Part shown: positions 12,324 through 23,179 of the stretch, piece by piece | Layout of the letters: each line of letters begins with the position of its first letter | How positions within the stretch are numbered: position 1 is the first letter of the stretch | Source: Dacryopinax spathularia | Lineage: Eukaryota > Basidiomycota > Dacrymycetes > Dacrymycetales > Dacrymycetaceae | NCBI GenBank assembly: GCA_037974965.1 | Contig: JBBPFI010000006.1 | Location: 744,001 to 808,000 of the forward strand | Length of the DNA stretch: 64,000 nucleotides | Reading direction: 5' to 3' | The notes under the pieces: generated by a model | The model's input: only the letters and a program-made list of their open reading frames with translations | Database searches by the model: none | Told to the model about the DNA's origin: nothing | Position numbers and translations under genes: made by a program

Positions 12324-13399
12324 ATGATCGGAAGGTGATCGAGGTTACGGAATGGATGATAATGGATGCAGTTTGAGGACGAGTAGGGGACAGTCGACAG
12401 CAAGGAAGGGGAAGTAACCGCCGTCGACAGTGATGAAGAAGGGAGTAGGGAAGGAGGACGACCGGGGGGGACGATGGCCAAAGGAGGATGGGGGACGACG
12501 AGGGGGAGGGAAACGATGGCCGACGGTTTGACGAGAACGGGGGGTGAATTGGGCGCGGCGCGGGTGCTCTCTTTGCCCCTCTCACCGGGGCGAGAGCGGC
12601 CCTCAGAGTGTGGGTGCGTGCGCGCGTCCAAACTGCCAAAACACGTGGGCACGCATCTGATTCCGTTACAACCGACATCCCGATTAGCTGCGTTCCGGTC
12701 ATACACACCTTTCTATCGGAATTTCTCACCATCACACCGTCTCCTTGGTAATTGCGGGCGAGAGTTGTACTGAGGACCGGAGCTTCAACTATTATTACTG
12801 GTAGATTACTGTCGGCATCGGGTCGTACGACACGTACGGGCCTTTTGAGCACGCGCAGAAGAGTATCTGGCACGTCTTTTGCGCGAGAGCCACGTCGGCC
12901 CGCGTTCGCGATGATTCTTGTGCCGGCACGGCTTCCGAGCACGAACCGCGGCAACAGTACACAGCTCCAGCTGGCCGCATGCTGGAGCAAAGAGAAGAAT
13001 ACGTAGAGGCACAACTGCAGCTGGGGAAAGGAGATGACAACCCTGCAGATTACAAGAGAGTGCATTAAATATGTTTATGACAACACGGACATGAAGCGTG
13101 AGAGACTAGAAGTCCTCCTGATGGCTCCCTCCGGGACCCTCGCAACCGAGCGAACCTCCACGACTTGCGCCTCGTACCCCACAATCGACTGTCCAGCAGA
13201 AATGGCGCATCTTTACGTGAATATTTCAGAATAGACCAGGCGCAGCAGCGGCAAATTGATGATGAAAGTGGGTGTTTCGCCCGAATCCCCGCAGCCTCAA
13301 GCCTCCGCTTCGAACGGTGGACCCTTGGACCGTCATCGTGGCATGGCATGAACCGTCCCTGACGAACCTTGCCTCGGTCCTCCTCCCCGACCTGTGTAT
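12324..13399. other. Divergent upstream region between the Psr1-like gene and PIG-U
   Basis: The minus strand just upstream of the phosphatase start (about 12330-12560) is a long pyrimidine-rich tract, common before fungal start codons. The remainder holds open frames on both strands (for example 13065-13349 and 13226-13429 on minus) whose translations are Arg- and His-rich with no domain. I cannot support a gene here. Confidence 0.45.
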
Positions 13400-15003
13400 A
13401 TGCCGCTTCGCCTGCTGAGCGCGGGCCAAAGCCAGCCTGCTCTGCTCATCCCGGCTTTACTGCTGTTTCTTAGATTCGGGCTTATACTCTCGCCGCTCGG
13501 CCCTTGGCTTAGGGATGACCACCTGTTAGCGTCACCCCTAACGAGCTTTACTCGATGTGCGCGTTTACCGCGGCTGTCCGTTACTATGGCTGACAGCTTG
13601 GGGCAGTAAAAGAGGGCGTATGGCTCTTCCAAAAGGGTATTGACCCATACCATGGAGGCGTGTTCCGTCACGTACGCATTACTTCTCTCACGGAGGTTCC
13701 TCAGCGGAGCTGACGACGCTACCAGTCGCCATTGAGACTCGCGCTCTTCTCAACGCTCATACCACCGATACCGCTCGTGTCCGCAGTGGTATGGACTGCT
13801 GCAGACGGGATTGCAGCGTGGTGCTTGGCAGATAGCTGGAGTGCTCGAGCGCCGTCGAATGCGGACAAGAGAAGAGGACTACTTCTCGCATGCCTGTACG
13901 TGTTTCTACGCAAGCCTGGCCTGCCTGCACTCACAGCTGAAAGGTATCTCGCCAACCCGTATAACCTCCTACCAACCATCGCACTCTCTACATCATCCTT
14001 GGACAATGCCCTTCTTCTGCTATCATTACGGTTCGCTGTCCGACAGCGCCCCGCACCCGCCATGCTCCTCCTCGCTCTCCTCTCTTTCTCATCATTACCA
14101 TCAATCCTTCTGGCTCCTCCTCTAGCCATGATCGTCCTCGCCGGCCCCCAAGCGTCAATATCATTGCCGAAGTACGATACTGCGAGACTTCTTCGTGTCA
14201 TTGGAGAATTTGCGATATATGCGGCCTTACTAGCAGGGGCTAGCACGTTCGTAGCGGGCAGCTGGAGTTGGATCTTTCAAACATGGGGTGCAACGTAAGT
14301 TTTGTTCCATCTACCCCAGATATTAGCTGACTAAGGCTCACTGTAGTGTCGCGCTTCCCGATCTAACGCCCAACCCGGGATTATGGTGGTACTTCTTCAC
14401 GGAGATGTTCGATCACTACAGACCATTCTTCCTGCTCACATTTTCGGTGAGCCGTCCCGCAAGCACACACGTTCGGGATTCTGACGATGTGCTCAGCTCC
14501 ACCCTCTGATCTACGTGGCCCCCATATGTCTCAAGTTCCAGTCCGTCGTCTTCCGAAAATATCAGCTGTGTACGCGGACTGATGAATCCGTGATTTCACA
14601 GACATGACCCTGTATTCGCATTTTTCCTTCTTCAAGGCATCATCTCGACCTTCAAGTCATACCCTACCCTATCCGACGCTGGGCTGTATATTTCCCTTCT
14701 CGGCTTATTCCCCGAGATTTATTCCTGTATGTTCTCCACGCTCTACTGCGGCGCGCATATGCCTCACCGTCTGTAGTCTTCCGCCACACACTGGTATCAG
14801 CGCTGCTGCACCTCTTCGCCGCTGTCCTCCTCCCGCTATTCCACTACTTATGGCTCGATGCGGGTACGGGCAACGCCAACTTCTTCTACGCCTCGACCCT
14901 CGTGTTCGGTCTCGCGAACGGAGCGACGATCGTGGATGCCCTTTGGGCAGGACTGCGCAGCACGATAGGCGAGAAAGAAGGATGGGATGTCGTACAGCTC
15001 TAA
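13400..15003 (+). CDS. PIGU: GPI transamidase subunit PIG-U (Gab1/Cdc91)
   Basis: Polytopic ER membrane subunit of the complex that attaches GPI anchors to proteins. After an N-terminal hydrophobic helix come SPLTSFTRLKEGVWLFQKG and IDPYHGGVFRHSPL, which need two short introns (donor GTGCGC near 13558, donor GTACGC near 13672). The family signature NPGLWWYFFTEMFDHYRPFF is present. It is followed by LHPLIYVAPICLKF, DPVFAFFLLQGIISTFKSYP, FRHTLVSALLHLFAAVLLPL, and a hydrophobic C-terminus ending WDVVQL. The ATG at 13400 is the first one giving a plausible membrane-insertion helix. Confidence 0.9.
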
Positions 15004-15920
15004 TCAAGATGCATGTAATGCAGTACGGTGGACATTCTCCGCCTTACAGGCTCCGATATATCACTGGGTCTCACTCCGATCAGAGGGACCATGAAGAATT
15101 GTTGGGGTTGGTGAGCGGCACGTGCCGGGGAGCAGATCCCGACAGGCAAGTGGGGGGAAGGGCGAACATTGAGGATTCCATAAAGAGACCACCCAACGCG
15201 ACTGCGCTCTGACGGCTGGCCAAGCCAGGATACGTAACCTGCGTGATGACCTAGTAAAGGCGCATGTTCCCAGACTTGCCTCCTCTGTATATAAAGTCGG
15301 ACGTAAGGGTGGAGATGTGGCTAGGTCCGTGCTTTCTTCAGAACTCTGCCGGACGCCGTCGGTCTTTTTACGAACACCGCAATCGTGCTATGGCAGCAGT
15401 CTCCCGCCCACATTTTCGTTGACAACTGAATGCAAGGTGAATGGCGGACGCATGTCCAACGGTTGGTGGCGAAGGCGTTCCCATTGAAACAGGGTTTTGA
15501 CGGAACCAAGTCTCGTACGAGGGAACAAGGCGATGTTCGCACAGCCTCCCCGCCGACCCGCGACCCGCCACACTCTCTTCCTTGCCAAGTAACATGATCG
15601 AGCGCCCACCTTTTCAGTACAGTCCACATAAGCATATCTGCATTTGAGACGGCATATCATGTTATCATCAGCGAAGACCTGCCTTTGGACGCCGGTCCGC
15701 AGCAGGGTTCCACACTGTCTCATTGTGGGGGAAGCGGTGTCGCGCTCTTCCTACGAATCACGCTCAGCTGGTTGGCTGATCGCGTCCTTTCTTAAATAGT
15801 AGACAAGAGACTGGTGAACCCCGACAGACGGCTTGGAGCCTCCTTTCGTGCTTTTTCTTGAGAAACATTCGCGACTGCTCTCTCTTACCGTCGTTTCTTT
15901 GGGATTTTTCAGCTTTCAGC
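15004..15920. other. Spacer between PIG-U and the DOMON/b561 gene
   Basis: About 900 bases. Several minus-strand open frames overlap between 15321 and 15723, but their translations are Cys/Arg/Trp-rich, mutually overlapping and without known domains. The last 100 bases before 15921 are pyrimidine-rich (CTCTCTTACCGTC, TTTCTTTGG), as expected upstream of a transcribed gene. Confidence 0.45.
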
Positions 15921-17307
15921 ATGGTTCGCTCACGCTTTGCCGCTGTTATGGCCGCTCTCGCCTCGATGGGCATTACGGGTGTTCAAGCCCAGACGGGGGA
16001 CTCCATGTGCAACGCTCATTTCTGCGTTACCGCTATCCTCAACGGCAGCACAACGACCTGTAAGCATGGCTCTCTTTTGAAGTGCAGCGCGGCTAACAAT
16101 GTCGCGTGCAGTTGAGGTTCTTGTTCCACAATCTGCAGACCAAATCGGATGGATCGGAACTGGCTTCGGGACACAAATGCCTGGCTCCCCGCTGGTAGTT
16201 CTCTGGCCCAACGCGGATGGAACCGTCACACTCTCCCAAAGAATGGCAAGCGACTATGTGATGCCCACGGTCCAAGCCAACCCGCCTCGCGTCGCCACGC
16301 TCTCGCAGCAGCTGACGACACTGGGCTCGAGCGAGACGCGGTTGACTTATACCATCCCGTCTGACACGAACCCGCAGCAGAACTTGCTCTGGTCGATTTC
16401 TGCAACTCGGCCTCCTTCAAGCGCGGTGGACGCGATGCTTGTCCAGCACTACGATCAGGGCACCTACACGCTTGACCTTTCCAAGCCTCTGTCCAACCTC
16501 GCTCCTTCCCTCACAAGCTCTTTCCCAGCCGCGGCAGCCGCCACATCCGGCACGAGCGGCTCAAGTGGTTCAAGCAGCAGTAGCGGCAACAACGGCGGCC
16601 CCGCCTCAACGTCAGTCCCCTTCACCGACGCCGACATGCGGATCGTCACACACGCCGTCCTGTGCTCCGTCGCATTCGGGATCCTCATGCCCCTCGGCGC
16701 GCTCTTCGCCCGCTACGCTCGCACTTTCCTGCCACAATGGTTCCTCGTCCACTGGATCGTCAACTTCTGGCTCGCGCTGCCCATCGCGGTGGCTGGAGTC
16801 GGTTACGGCATCCATCTCGTGAATGACAGCAAAGTGAAGCACTTTGACACTGCGCACACTGTAAGCCCCCTTTCCCCGCCTTCATGGCCACAAACCCCTA
16901 CTGGGTGACAAATGCTCACGTAAATACACTAGCGAGCGGGATTGGCCCTCTTCGTGATCGCCTGCGCGCAGTGGCTCCTCGGGTTCATAATCCACTACAT
17001 CAAGCCCAAAGCCGGCTGGTCCTTCCGTCCTCCGCAGAACTACGCACACGGCGTCCTAGGCGTGACCATCTTCGCCCTCGCGTTCTACGTGATCTACAGC
17101 GGGTTCACACAGCAGTGGCCGCTCATCACGGGCCGGAACTACCCGCATGGGATGCTGATCCTCTGGGCGGTCTGGGTGGCCGTGATTAGTTTGGCGTATG
17201 TAGCGGGGATGGCCCTGCTGCCGAGGCAGTACAGGCAGGAGGGGGAGAGACAGGCAAATAAGGCGCAGGAGACAGCGCATCCGGATATGAGCATGGCGAG
17301 GCCTTGA
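15921..17307 (+). CDS. Secreted/membrane DOMON-cytochrome b561 domain protein
   Basis: Predicted trans-membrane electron transfer protein of about 420 residues in three exons. A signal peptide (MVRSRFAAVMAALASMGITG) is followed by a DOMON-like domain, related to the haem-binding domain of cellobiose dehydrogenase, that includes QIGWIGTGFGTQMPGSPLVV. A Ser/Gly-rich linker comes next. The b561-type helices then contain paired histidines: ADMRIVTHAVLCSVAFGILM, FLVHWIVNFWLALP, WLLGFIIHYIKPK, NYAHGVLGVTIF and NYPHGMLILWAVW. The introns are at 16061-16111 and about 16861-16932. Fungal relatives are annotated as CDH-type haem domain plus b561 or as iron-reductase-like proteins; the physiological substrate is unknown. 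Confidence 0.87.
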
Positions 17308-17584
17308 GCTTGCTCGCCGTATCTCTATCTCCCTCTCTTCCCGTCGTCGCTTTTGAGTTTTATATGTCGTCTCGCTGTATGAATATACCTAGAAGCCCGG
17401 ACACTACTGAGTAGTCAGCGCTTTTTTTCTCATATGCACAATCCAATCTGTATCCTCATGAGTCCCACTCGAGGTGGTCACACGGCACGATCCAGTCATC
17501 AATAAGATTAGATGGTTAAAAGTACAAATCCTCCACGAAAACGAGACAAGACAGGCTCTACTACGGTATGACAGAGAACAGGAA

Positions 17585-18613
17585 TCATGACCTCGCCCTT
17601 CCACGCCCAACAGCAGCAGACGGTCTCGGCATCATAGACGGCCTTGGCTTTGCCCCCTCCCCACCAGCAGTAGAAGTCGTGCCCCTCCCCCTCGTCGAGC
17701 TCACCGCACTTGTGCCCCTTACACCACGTACGCCCCTAACACCTCGTACACCACTCACACTCCCCCGTCCCCGGCCGCGGGAACCGATCGCCTCTCTTCG
17801 CTCTCTTGCTATCCTCTCTTGCTCTTCTCTCTCTAGCCGCGCCAAGCGATCACGCTCTTCCCGCTCCTTGCGCTCGCGCTCCTCTCGCTGCTGGCGTAAA
17901 CGTTCTTCTTGTTCTCGTTGTTGGGCTTCGAGTATTGCGAGTTCGTCCTGCATACCCGGTCAGGAACCAGAACGAGCGAAAAGGGGTGATGAGGGGATGC
18001 TTACTGCTTCTGCACCCTGCCATTCGGGGTTCATGACCAGATCTTGCGTATGCTGTGCCTGGCCTAGGATAGCAACATATTTATCTAGCAGCGCATTCGT
18101 CCGGTCCACCTGCGCAGCCAGCCGCTACACCACACCTGTCAGTCCACACCAAAGAATATGCGAGATGGTGATGGGTCAACGAACAGCATTGTGGTCCTTC
18201 GCAGCCTCCAATGCCCCCAGGTAATCCGCAAACACCTGATTAAGCTGCTTTAACTCAAACAGCTCCGTCTCGAGCCGTTCGTCCCTGTTCGTCCGCCCTC
18301 GTGATTTCCTCTCCGTTGGCTGCTCGTGCTCGCCATCCACCTCTTCCTGCATCTTGCTCTTCTCCAATGGCTGTTTCCCATTCACAGCCGCAGTAACGGA
18401 AGGGGGCTTGGAGGTTTCGTGCAGGCCGTTTGGGGCGGATGCGGATGAGTGTGGACGAGGGGGTGCTTCGGGCGTCTCGGCGAATAGGCTGAAGGGCTTT
18501 GGTGCTCTTGGTGTGTCTGGACCTGTGAGGTCAGATAAGGACAGGTCTTTAAGGTCGACCAGGTCGTCCTGCGATGATAAGTGTGGTATTGCTGGTGAGT
18601 CTGTGAGCGACAT
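17585..18613 (-). CDS. DUO1: DASH complex subunit DUO1
   Basis: Subunit of the DASH/Dam1 ring, which couples fungal kinetochores to spindle microtubules. The diagnostic block follows a disordered N-terminus of about 110 residues: LFELKQLNQVFADYLGALEA, then TNALLDKYVAILGQAQHTQD and LVMNPEWQGAEADELAILE. A long charged helix (Arg/Glu-rich, about 17770-17950) and a basic Gly/Arg tail come next. The tail contains a GVR tandem (GVRGVRGVRGVRG), as in several basidiomycete DUO1 proteins. There are three exons and about 300 residues. It shares a 499-base promoter with the divergent securin candidate. Confidence 0.85.
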
Positions 18614-19112
18614 CGTCGTCCTCTCCTTCGTTGCGGTCGTTGTGCGATTGTAGCGGTGCGGTAATGGCCGTTGGAATGAGGGCGAAATGAGGGACGCGTC
18701 GCGTCGGGCGGAAGTAAAGACGCGTCGATATCGTCAGGTTTCAGTCTTCTCGCTGTCGTCTTTTCATCAGATAATGGCAGGGATAAAGCCCGGTTCGTTC
18801 AACTGGCTAACAAAACTTACAGGAAAAAAGGAGTTGTTGCGAATAATAACAAACCGGGTTGTGATGGCCACCGACTGCTGGTGGGCCTCGAGGGACTCCT
18901 AAGCCGCCTGTGATTGGTCTAGCTGGAGCAATAGTGGCTGTGTTGACTTTGTCCACGTGTCGCGAACGCGGTCAACTCCCCTTCCATCGCCAAGCCCGTT
19001 CCTCCTCGTCCCACCTCACGTCCCATCCTTGCGCATCCTCAACTCATCCCCTCTCATCCTTCTGTTTCCTCTCTCTTTCCTTTCTGTCAGACCAAAGGAA
19101 AAGGTAAGTACA
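18614..19112. promoter_or_regulatory. Bidirectional promoter of DUO1 and the securin candidate
   Basis: A 499-base region between two divergent start codons. It holds two exact ACGCGT MluI cell-cycle boxes 26 bases apart (listed separately), a CACGTG-like CCACGTGTCGCGAAC stretch near 18955, and a pyrimidine-rich tract from about 18990 to 19090 before the securin ATG. A donor-like GTAAGT just before the ATG at 19113 may be a 5' UTR intron signal or chance. Confidence 0.6.
18694..18725. promoter_or_regulatory. Pair of MluI cell-cycle boxes (ACGCGT)
   Basis: ACGCGT at 18694-18699 and again at 18720-18725. In yeasts this hexamer is bound by MBF (Mbp1/Swi6 or Cdc10/Res) and drives G1/S transcription. 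Single copies are common in this GC-rich window, so only the close pairing in an intergenic region is suggestive. Confidence 0.45.
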
Positions 19113-20603
19113 ATGCTCTCCGCCCGCGCCCCAAACATCCTCCTCGACCATCGCCCGGACTTCAACGCCCGCGCATTCGCGTCCAAGACGCCTGGTCGAC
19201 ATGGCGCTCAGAACACAGCCGCGGGATTGAAGAGCGCGCTGAGGAAAGAGAATGCGCTTGTGCCTAAGACGACTCTGGCGCGGAGCAAGGCCACGCTTAG
19301 TTTGGTTGATGGGTCTATTGGTGAGCCCCCTCCCAGCCTACAAGCGCAGGGTGTTGAGGTTGGTTCCTGTAGAACCGAAGCGGCTGTTTAAGGAGCTATC
19401 GGGGAAGGTCACCACTGCTGGCGGTGGTGGAAAGGGCCTCTCGGACGTGACGAACAAGACTCCCGCTCCTACTCGGCGCCAGCCATTGGGGTTCAAGACC
19501 CCTCTCCCCGGGACCTCCAAACCGCTCAAGCTCGCCCCTCTCCTTTCCGCTTCTGCCGAGTCCAGCTACCTCGCTCCAGAGGAAGCCCCAAGCCCTCCAC
19601 GCGCCGAACCCCCACCTTCCGCCCTCCGCCCTAGTAGCTCGAGGAGGACATCCCGCATCATCAGGTCGGGCAGTAAGAGCTTCGAGACTCCTCTTCCTTC
19701 TACGCGGAAACACTGGGATGTGAGCGAGGGCGATATTAGCGTGAAGAGCGTCGAGGCGCTCTCGGAGGTCGAGATCCGGGAAGAGGTGAACGAGGACGAG
19801 GAGGACGAGATTGAGTATATGCCTCCTACAGCCTGGAGTGAGTCTCCTCCCGTCTTTCCCCTACCTTACCTTGCCTCGCCTCGCCTTTCGGCAAGTAGGG
19901 AGGATATGATGCTGATAGCGAGACAGTCGAGCCGTACGAGATCCCGTTCCCCATGCCGGACTATAAGGACCTGTGCGCGAAAGTGATGGAGATCTCCAAG
20001 ATCCCCGTGTTTGGAGATCCGAACGAGGATTTCTTCGATGATTCCTACTTGGAGACGTGGGTCGTCCCTGAGTGTGGACCGGAGGAGCTGAGGGTGCCAC
20101 TGCGGCCTCTTGGTGCGCTCCTTCTCCTTACTACCCTCTAGCAGAAACTGATTGAGAGGGCAGAGGAAGAAGACTTCTTTGGACCCCCTCTGGAAGCTCC
20201 TAAGCCAGCCGCGAGCAGGCCGACGACCGCAGCTAGCAGGCTAGCCAAGTCTCCTGCCTCTCGAGCAGTTTCCGCCACTACAACAACCCGTCCAGGGACG
20301 AGCGTCCCGCGCTCTCAAGCCTCCTCGGCACTCTCTCGCCCGGCATCCAAGCCGGTGACAACCAAGGCTGCAGCGGCTGCTCGGCCTCTCGCGGCTACAG
20401 CAAGGACTCCCTTGCGCCCTGTTACGAGGACGCGTCAACCGGCCACAACAACGAAGTCAGCAATTCCAAGCAGACTAGCTCCTTCCAAGCCGCTGCCAAA
20501 AGTCGAACCGAGATCGGCGGCTAAGCCAAGCGACACGCTCGAAGTCTTCCTATCTCCGCCTGAGTTCACAGAGTTAGACACCGACTTCCGGTTCGAGGTC
20601 TAA
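19113..20603 (+). CDS. Candidate securin (separase inhibitor)
   Basis: Disordered, basic, Ser/Pro/Thr-rich protein of about 430 residues in four exons. Securins hold separase inactive until APC/C destroys them at anaphase. What is visible: a KEN box (residues 45-47, ALRKENALV) near the N-terminus; a D-box-like RQPLGFKT; and, at the third exon junction, an acidic run leading into EIEYMPPTAW then EPYEIPFPMPDYKDL. Fungal securins carry an IEYxPP...PYE segment that occupies the separase active site as a pseudosubstrate, with a non-arginine residue at the cleavage position; EIEYMP fits. Splice choices that keep frame are 19321-19373, a GTGAGT donor after W in PPTAW, and a GTGCCA donor after EELR. 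An unrelated disordered nuclear protein remains possible. Confidence 0.6.
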
Positions 20604-21161
20604 CCCTCCCCTCCTTTCCTCTCTCCTGCATTCCATAGCATATCATCTCTCTCATAGTTATACGGCATTCCCTAGTTTTGTACCCTTCCGTGGTTTGTAA
20701 GTACGTGCATGTACATGAGCCTTGACGATCCAAGTCGCCAATGAAAGTAGTGACAGTTTCTCCGATATTTCTCCCAGGTCCGTCAATAGAGCCTATTTTG
20801 GGCGTCCGGAGCTCCCTCATCGGCAGAGCTCCCACTTTCCCAAATCCCAACGCATAACCGCACTCGGCAGTCGGTCCGACCTTCATGCGCCGCCGCCGAA
20901 TCGTTACCTCTCGCTTGAGAGAGGGTAATTGGGAGATGAAAGCGTGGCACCGCACCAACTCTCACCTCCACCCAACTAGGCGTATCTCCGTATGACGCTA
21001 CGCTCCCCTAACCATCTTCCGACTCACACCCCGCACCCGCACGCCTCCGCTTGAGACGCACGCAACGCGTATAAAGGGAAGATGAGGGGGTGCGCTGTCA
21101 TGCGTTCTACTCTACGTCCAGATCCACATCCCCCACTTTCCAACTTCTGGTTCTTAGTAAG
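20604..21161. other. Spacer upstream of the short-chain dehydrogenase
   Basis: About 560 bases, holding the 3' UTR of the securin candidate and the promoter of the next gene. Overlapping minus-strand frames (20566-20971) look like chance. One ACGCGT at 21065-21070 is followed by TATAAAG, a possible TATA element about 90 bases upstream of the start codon. Confidence 0.45.
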
Positions 21162-22138
21162 ATGTCTGTTTGGCTTATCACAGGGTACGTCCTCCTCCCC
21201 ATCCACTTCCACTGCCCAGCTCCAAGTCACAGAGAGAGAGAGAGTGTGTGTGTGTGCGGTCGGCTAACCCCTCCCCTCCTACCCCGCAGAACATCCCGCG
21301 GCCTAGGCTACGAATTCGTCCGCCAACTCGTCGAAGACCCCACAACGACCGTAATAGCCACATGTCGCACGCCCGCTAAAGCATCCAAGCTGCACGCGTT
21401 GAAGCCGAAGGGGAAGCTGCATATCGTCCAGCTTGATCAGGAGGATAAGGCTAGTGTGGATGCGGCTGCGAAGGAGGTGGAGAAGCTGCTGGAGGGGAAG
21501 GGGGTCGATTATCTGTTGAATAGCGCTGCTGCTGTGCGTCTGCATCCCCTGTCCTGCTGGCCGCCCTCGCTCTCGGGCAAAAAGTACGAAGAGCGGTGTG
21601 TGCTGATATGCCGTTCTGCTAGCAATACGGAGGAAACGACTCTGCCCTCACCCTCGACCCGCAACAGTTCATGGACACGATCAAGAACTGCGTGCTCGGC
21701 CCGGCGCTCGTCGTAAAAGCGTTCATCTCCCTCGTCGAGAAGTCCGAAAAAAAGGTGATAATGAACATGACTTCGGGCCTTGCAAGTATCGCACTGGACT
21801 GCGGGCCGAAGAATGCGAGTTATTCGATCGCGAAGACGGCGCTGAATATGTATAATTATAAGCTGGCGAAGGAGAGGCCGGACTTGATTGCGTTCGTTAT
21901 GGATCCTGGTGAGCGTTTCATTCACCCTCACTCCTCGTCTGCCGGCGTGGGCCTGGGCTGGGTGAGGAGATTGCTGATGATGTGATGTGCAGGCTGGGTC
22001 AAGACGGATATGGGCGGAGACGGCGCTATGCTCGAGCCAGAGTTCTCGATCGGTCATATGCTCAAGACGATCAAGGGCGTTACGCAGAAAGACTCGGGGT
22101 CGTTCAAGCGGTACAACGGCGAGCCCATCCCGTGGTAG
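21162..22138 (+). CDS. Short-chain dehydrogenase/reductase (C-factor/sniffer-like)
   Basis: Classical SDR with a Rossmann fold, about 255 residues in four exons. Exon 1 encodes only MSVWLITG. A 118-base intron follows, and splicing at phase 2 completes the cofactor motif ITGTSRGLGYEF (TGxxxGxG). NNAG is replaced by LLNSAA. The active-site Ser lies in MNMTSGLASI and the catalytic pair is intact in ASYSIAKTALNMY (YxxxK). The C-terminus has DPGWVKTDMGG, where the intron at about 21908-21992 splits DPG/WVK. It resembles NAD(P)-dependent SDRs of the C-signal/sniffer type; the substrate is unknown. A long minus-strand frame across 21509-22261 is its shadow. Confidence 0.88.
21231..21256 (+). repeat. 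Compound microsatellite (AG)7(TG)6 in intron 1
   Basis: Uninterrupted AG dinucleotides at 21231-21244 run straight into TG dinucleotides at 21245-21256, inside the first intron of the short-chain dehydrogenase. It is likely length-variable between strains. Confidence 0.95.
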
Positions 22139-22299
22139 ACGCGTTAGAAGCATTCGGCCGTCGTCCCCGTTATGCAGGTAGAGAGCGTTCGGGGTTGTGT
22201 TGTGTTGTGTGAGGTTGCATGGTCCAGTGGAGGGGAAGAGGATGTGTAGCAAGTGCAACATGAATAAAATACAGTGTATATCCGAAATATGACAGCAGC

Positions 22300-22987
22300 T
22301 CAGTCCTGAAGCGCTTCGATCTCCGCCACACTACTCTTTAGCAACGCATCCAGCTTCTCAGCCGACATATCTACCACCCCAACCATCATCATAAGCATCT
22401 CCCCCTTCCCACAGCAAAGAAGCGCACTCACCCGTCTTCCCCGCCTCCCTCATCCGCCCTATAAGCTCCCTGTCATACTTGATAGCAGCGATCTGGGCCT
22501 GCTTGATCGTTCCCGAACAATGCACCACCCTGGGAATACAGACTTCTCCGTTCAGAGATGTGAGGAGCGTGACGGCGGCCCAGGCGGTCCGGTAGTGCTC
22601 CCTCGCTACGCGGATAATACAGAGGTTCGTAGCGGGGGAGTAATACTTCACTACGCGTCCCCAGTCAGCATTCTATCCGAAATCCCACCCGATCGTAGGG
22701 CTGGGAGGGGTAGTGGGAGAGGGAGGGAGACGCACCGTTGAGAGAAGCACCAACAGCGCCCCACCCGACTTCGCCAAAGTGGTGAAGCACCGTTTCGCGC
22801 AGGTCGGACCAGATCTGTTTCGTCGTCGTCGTCGTTGTGGTCGTGCGCTGCTGGTTGTTGGGCTGAGCTGCGCCCGGAGAGAGGGGGATGAACTCAATGA
22901 GCAGCCATCGGTTCTACCCCATCCTCGTTATTAACAACTCACTTGTTAATGGAGAGTGATGGGGAGACGTACTTTGAACCGGACCAT
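22300..22987 (-). CDS. POP5: RNase P/MRP subunit POP5
   Basis: Protein subunit shared by RNase P (tRNA 5' processing) and RNase MRP (pre-rRNA cleavage). The first exon encodes only MVRFK, then NRWLLIEFIP resumes after an intron. A Thr run and LRETVLHHFGEVGWGAVGAS come next, followed by the core VKYYSPATNLCIIRVAREHY and RVVHCSGTIKQAQIAAIKYD, both typical of POP5. A last intron (donor GTGAGT after GKT) leads to DMSAEKLDALLKSSVAEIEA. Four exons, about 180 residues. It is divergent from BRX1, with 192 bases between the starts. Confidence 0.9.
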
Positions 22988-23179
22988 CCCACAGACGGTC
23001 GGGGAACAAGCGCCCACACTGACCAGACGGATGGTCAGGGACGGAATTCACGAGCGAACCAAAGAGGACGGAAGCAAGTCTCCCAAATTTCCCGTCCTTG
23101 CACCTCGTCTCCTCCTCCTCCCCTCTAACTACCTCTCCACCCTCCTTTTCACCAGATCTGAATTGCCAGATACCAAAAA

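Noticed and set aside
12268-13065. 265-residue minus-strand open frame
   Set aside because: It translates the pyrimidine-rich leader upstream of the Psr1-like start. It has biased composition, lacks domains and overlaps the true first exon in another frame.
16439-16822. Ser/Pro/Ala-rich plus-strand frame of 127 residues
   Set aside because: Alternative frame of the linker and membrane region of the DOMON/b561 protein.
21509-22261. 250-residue minus-strand open frame
   Set aside because: Antisense to the short-chain dehydrogenase, which has a complete family signature on the plus strand.
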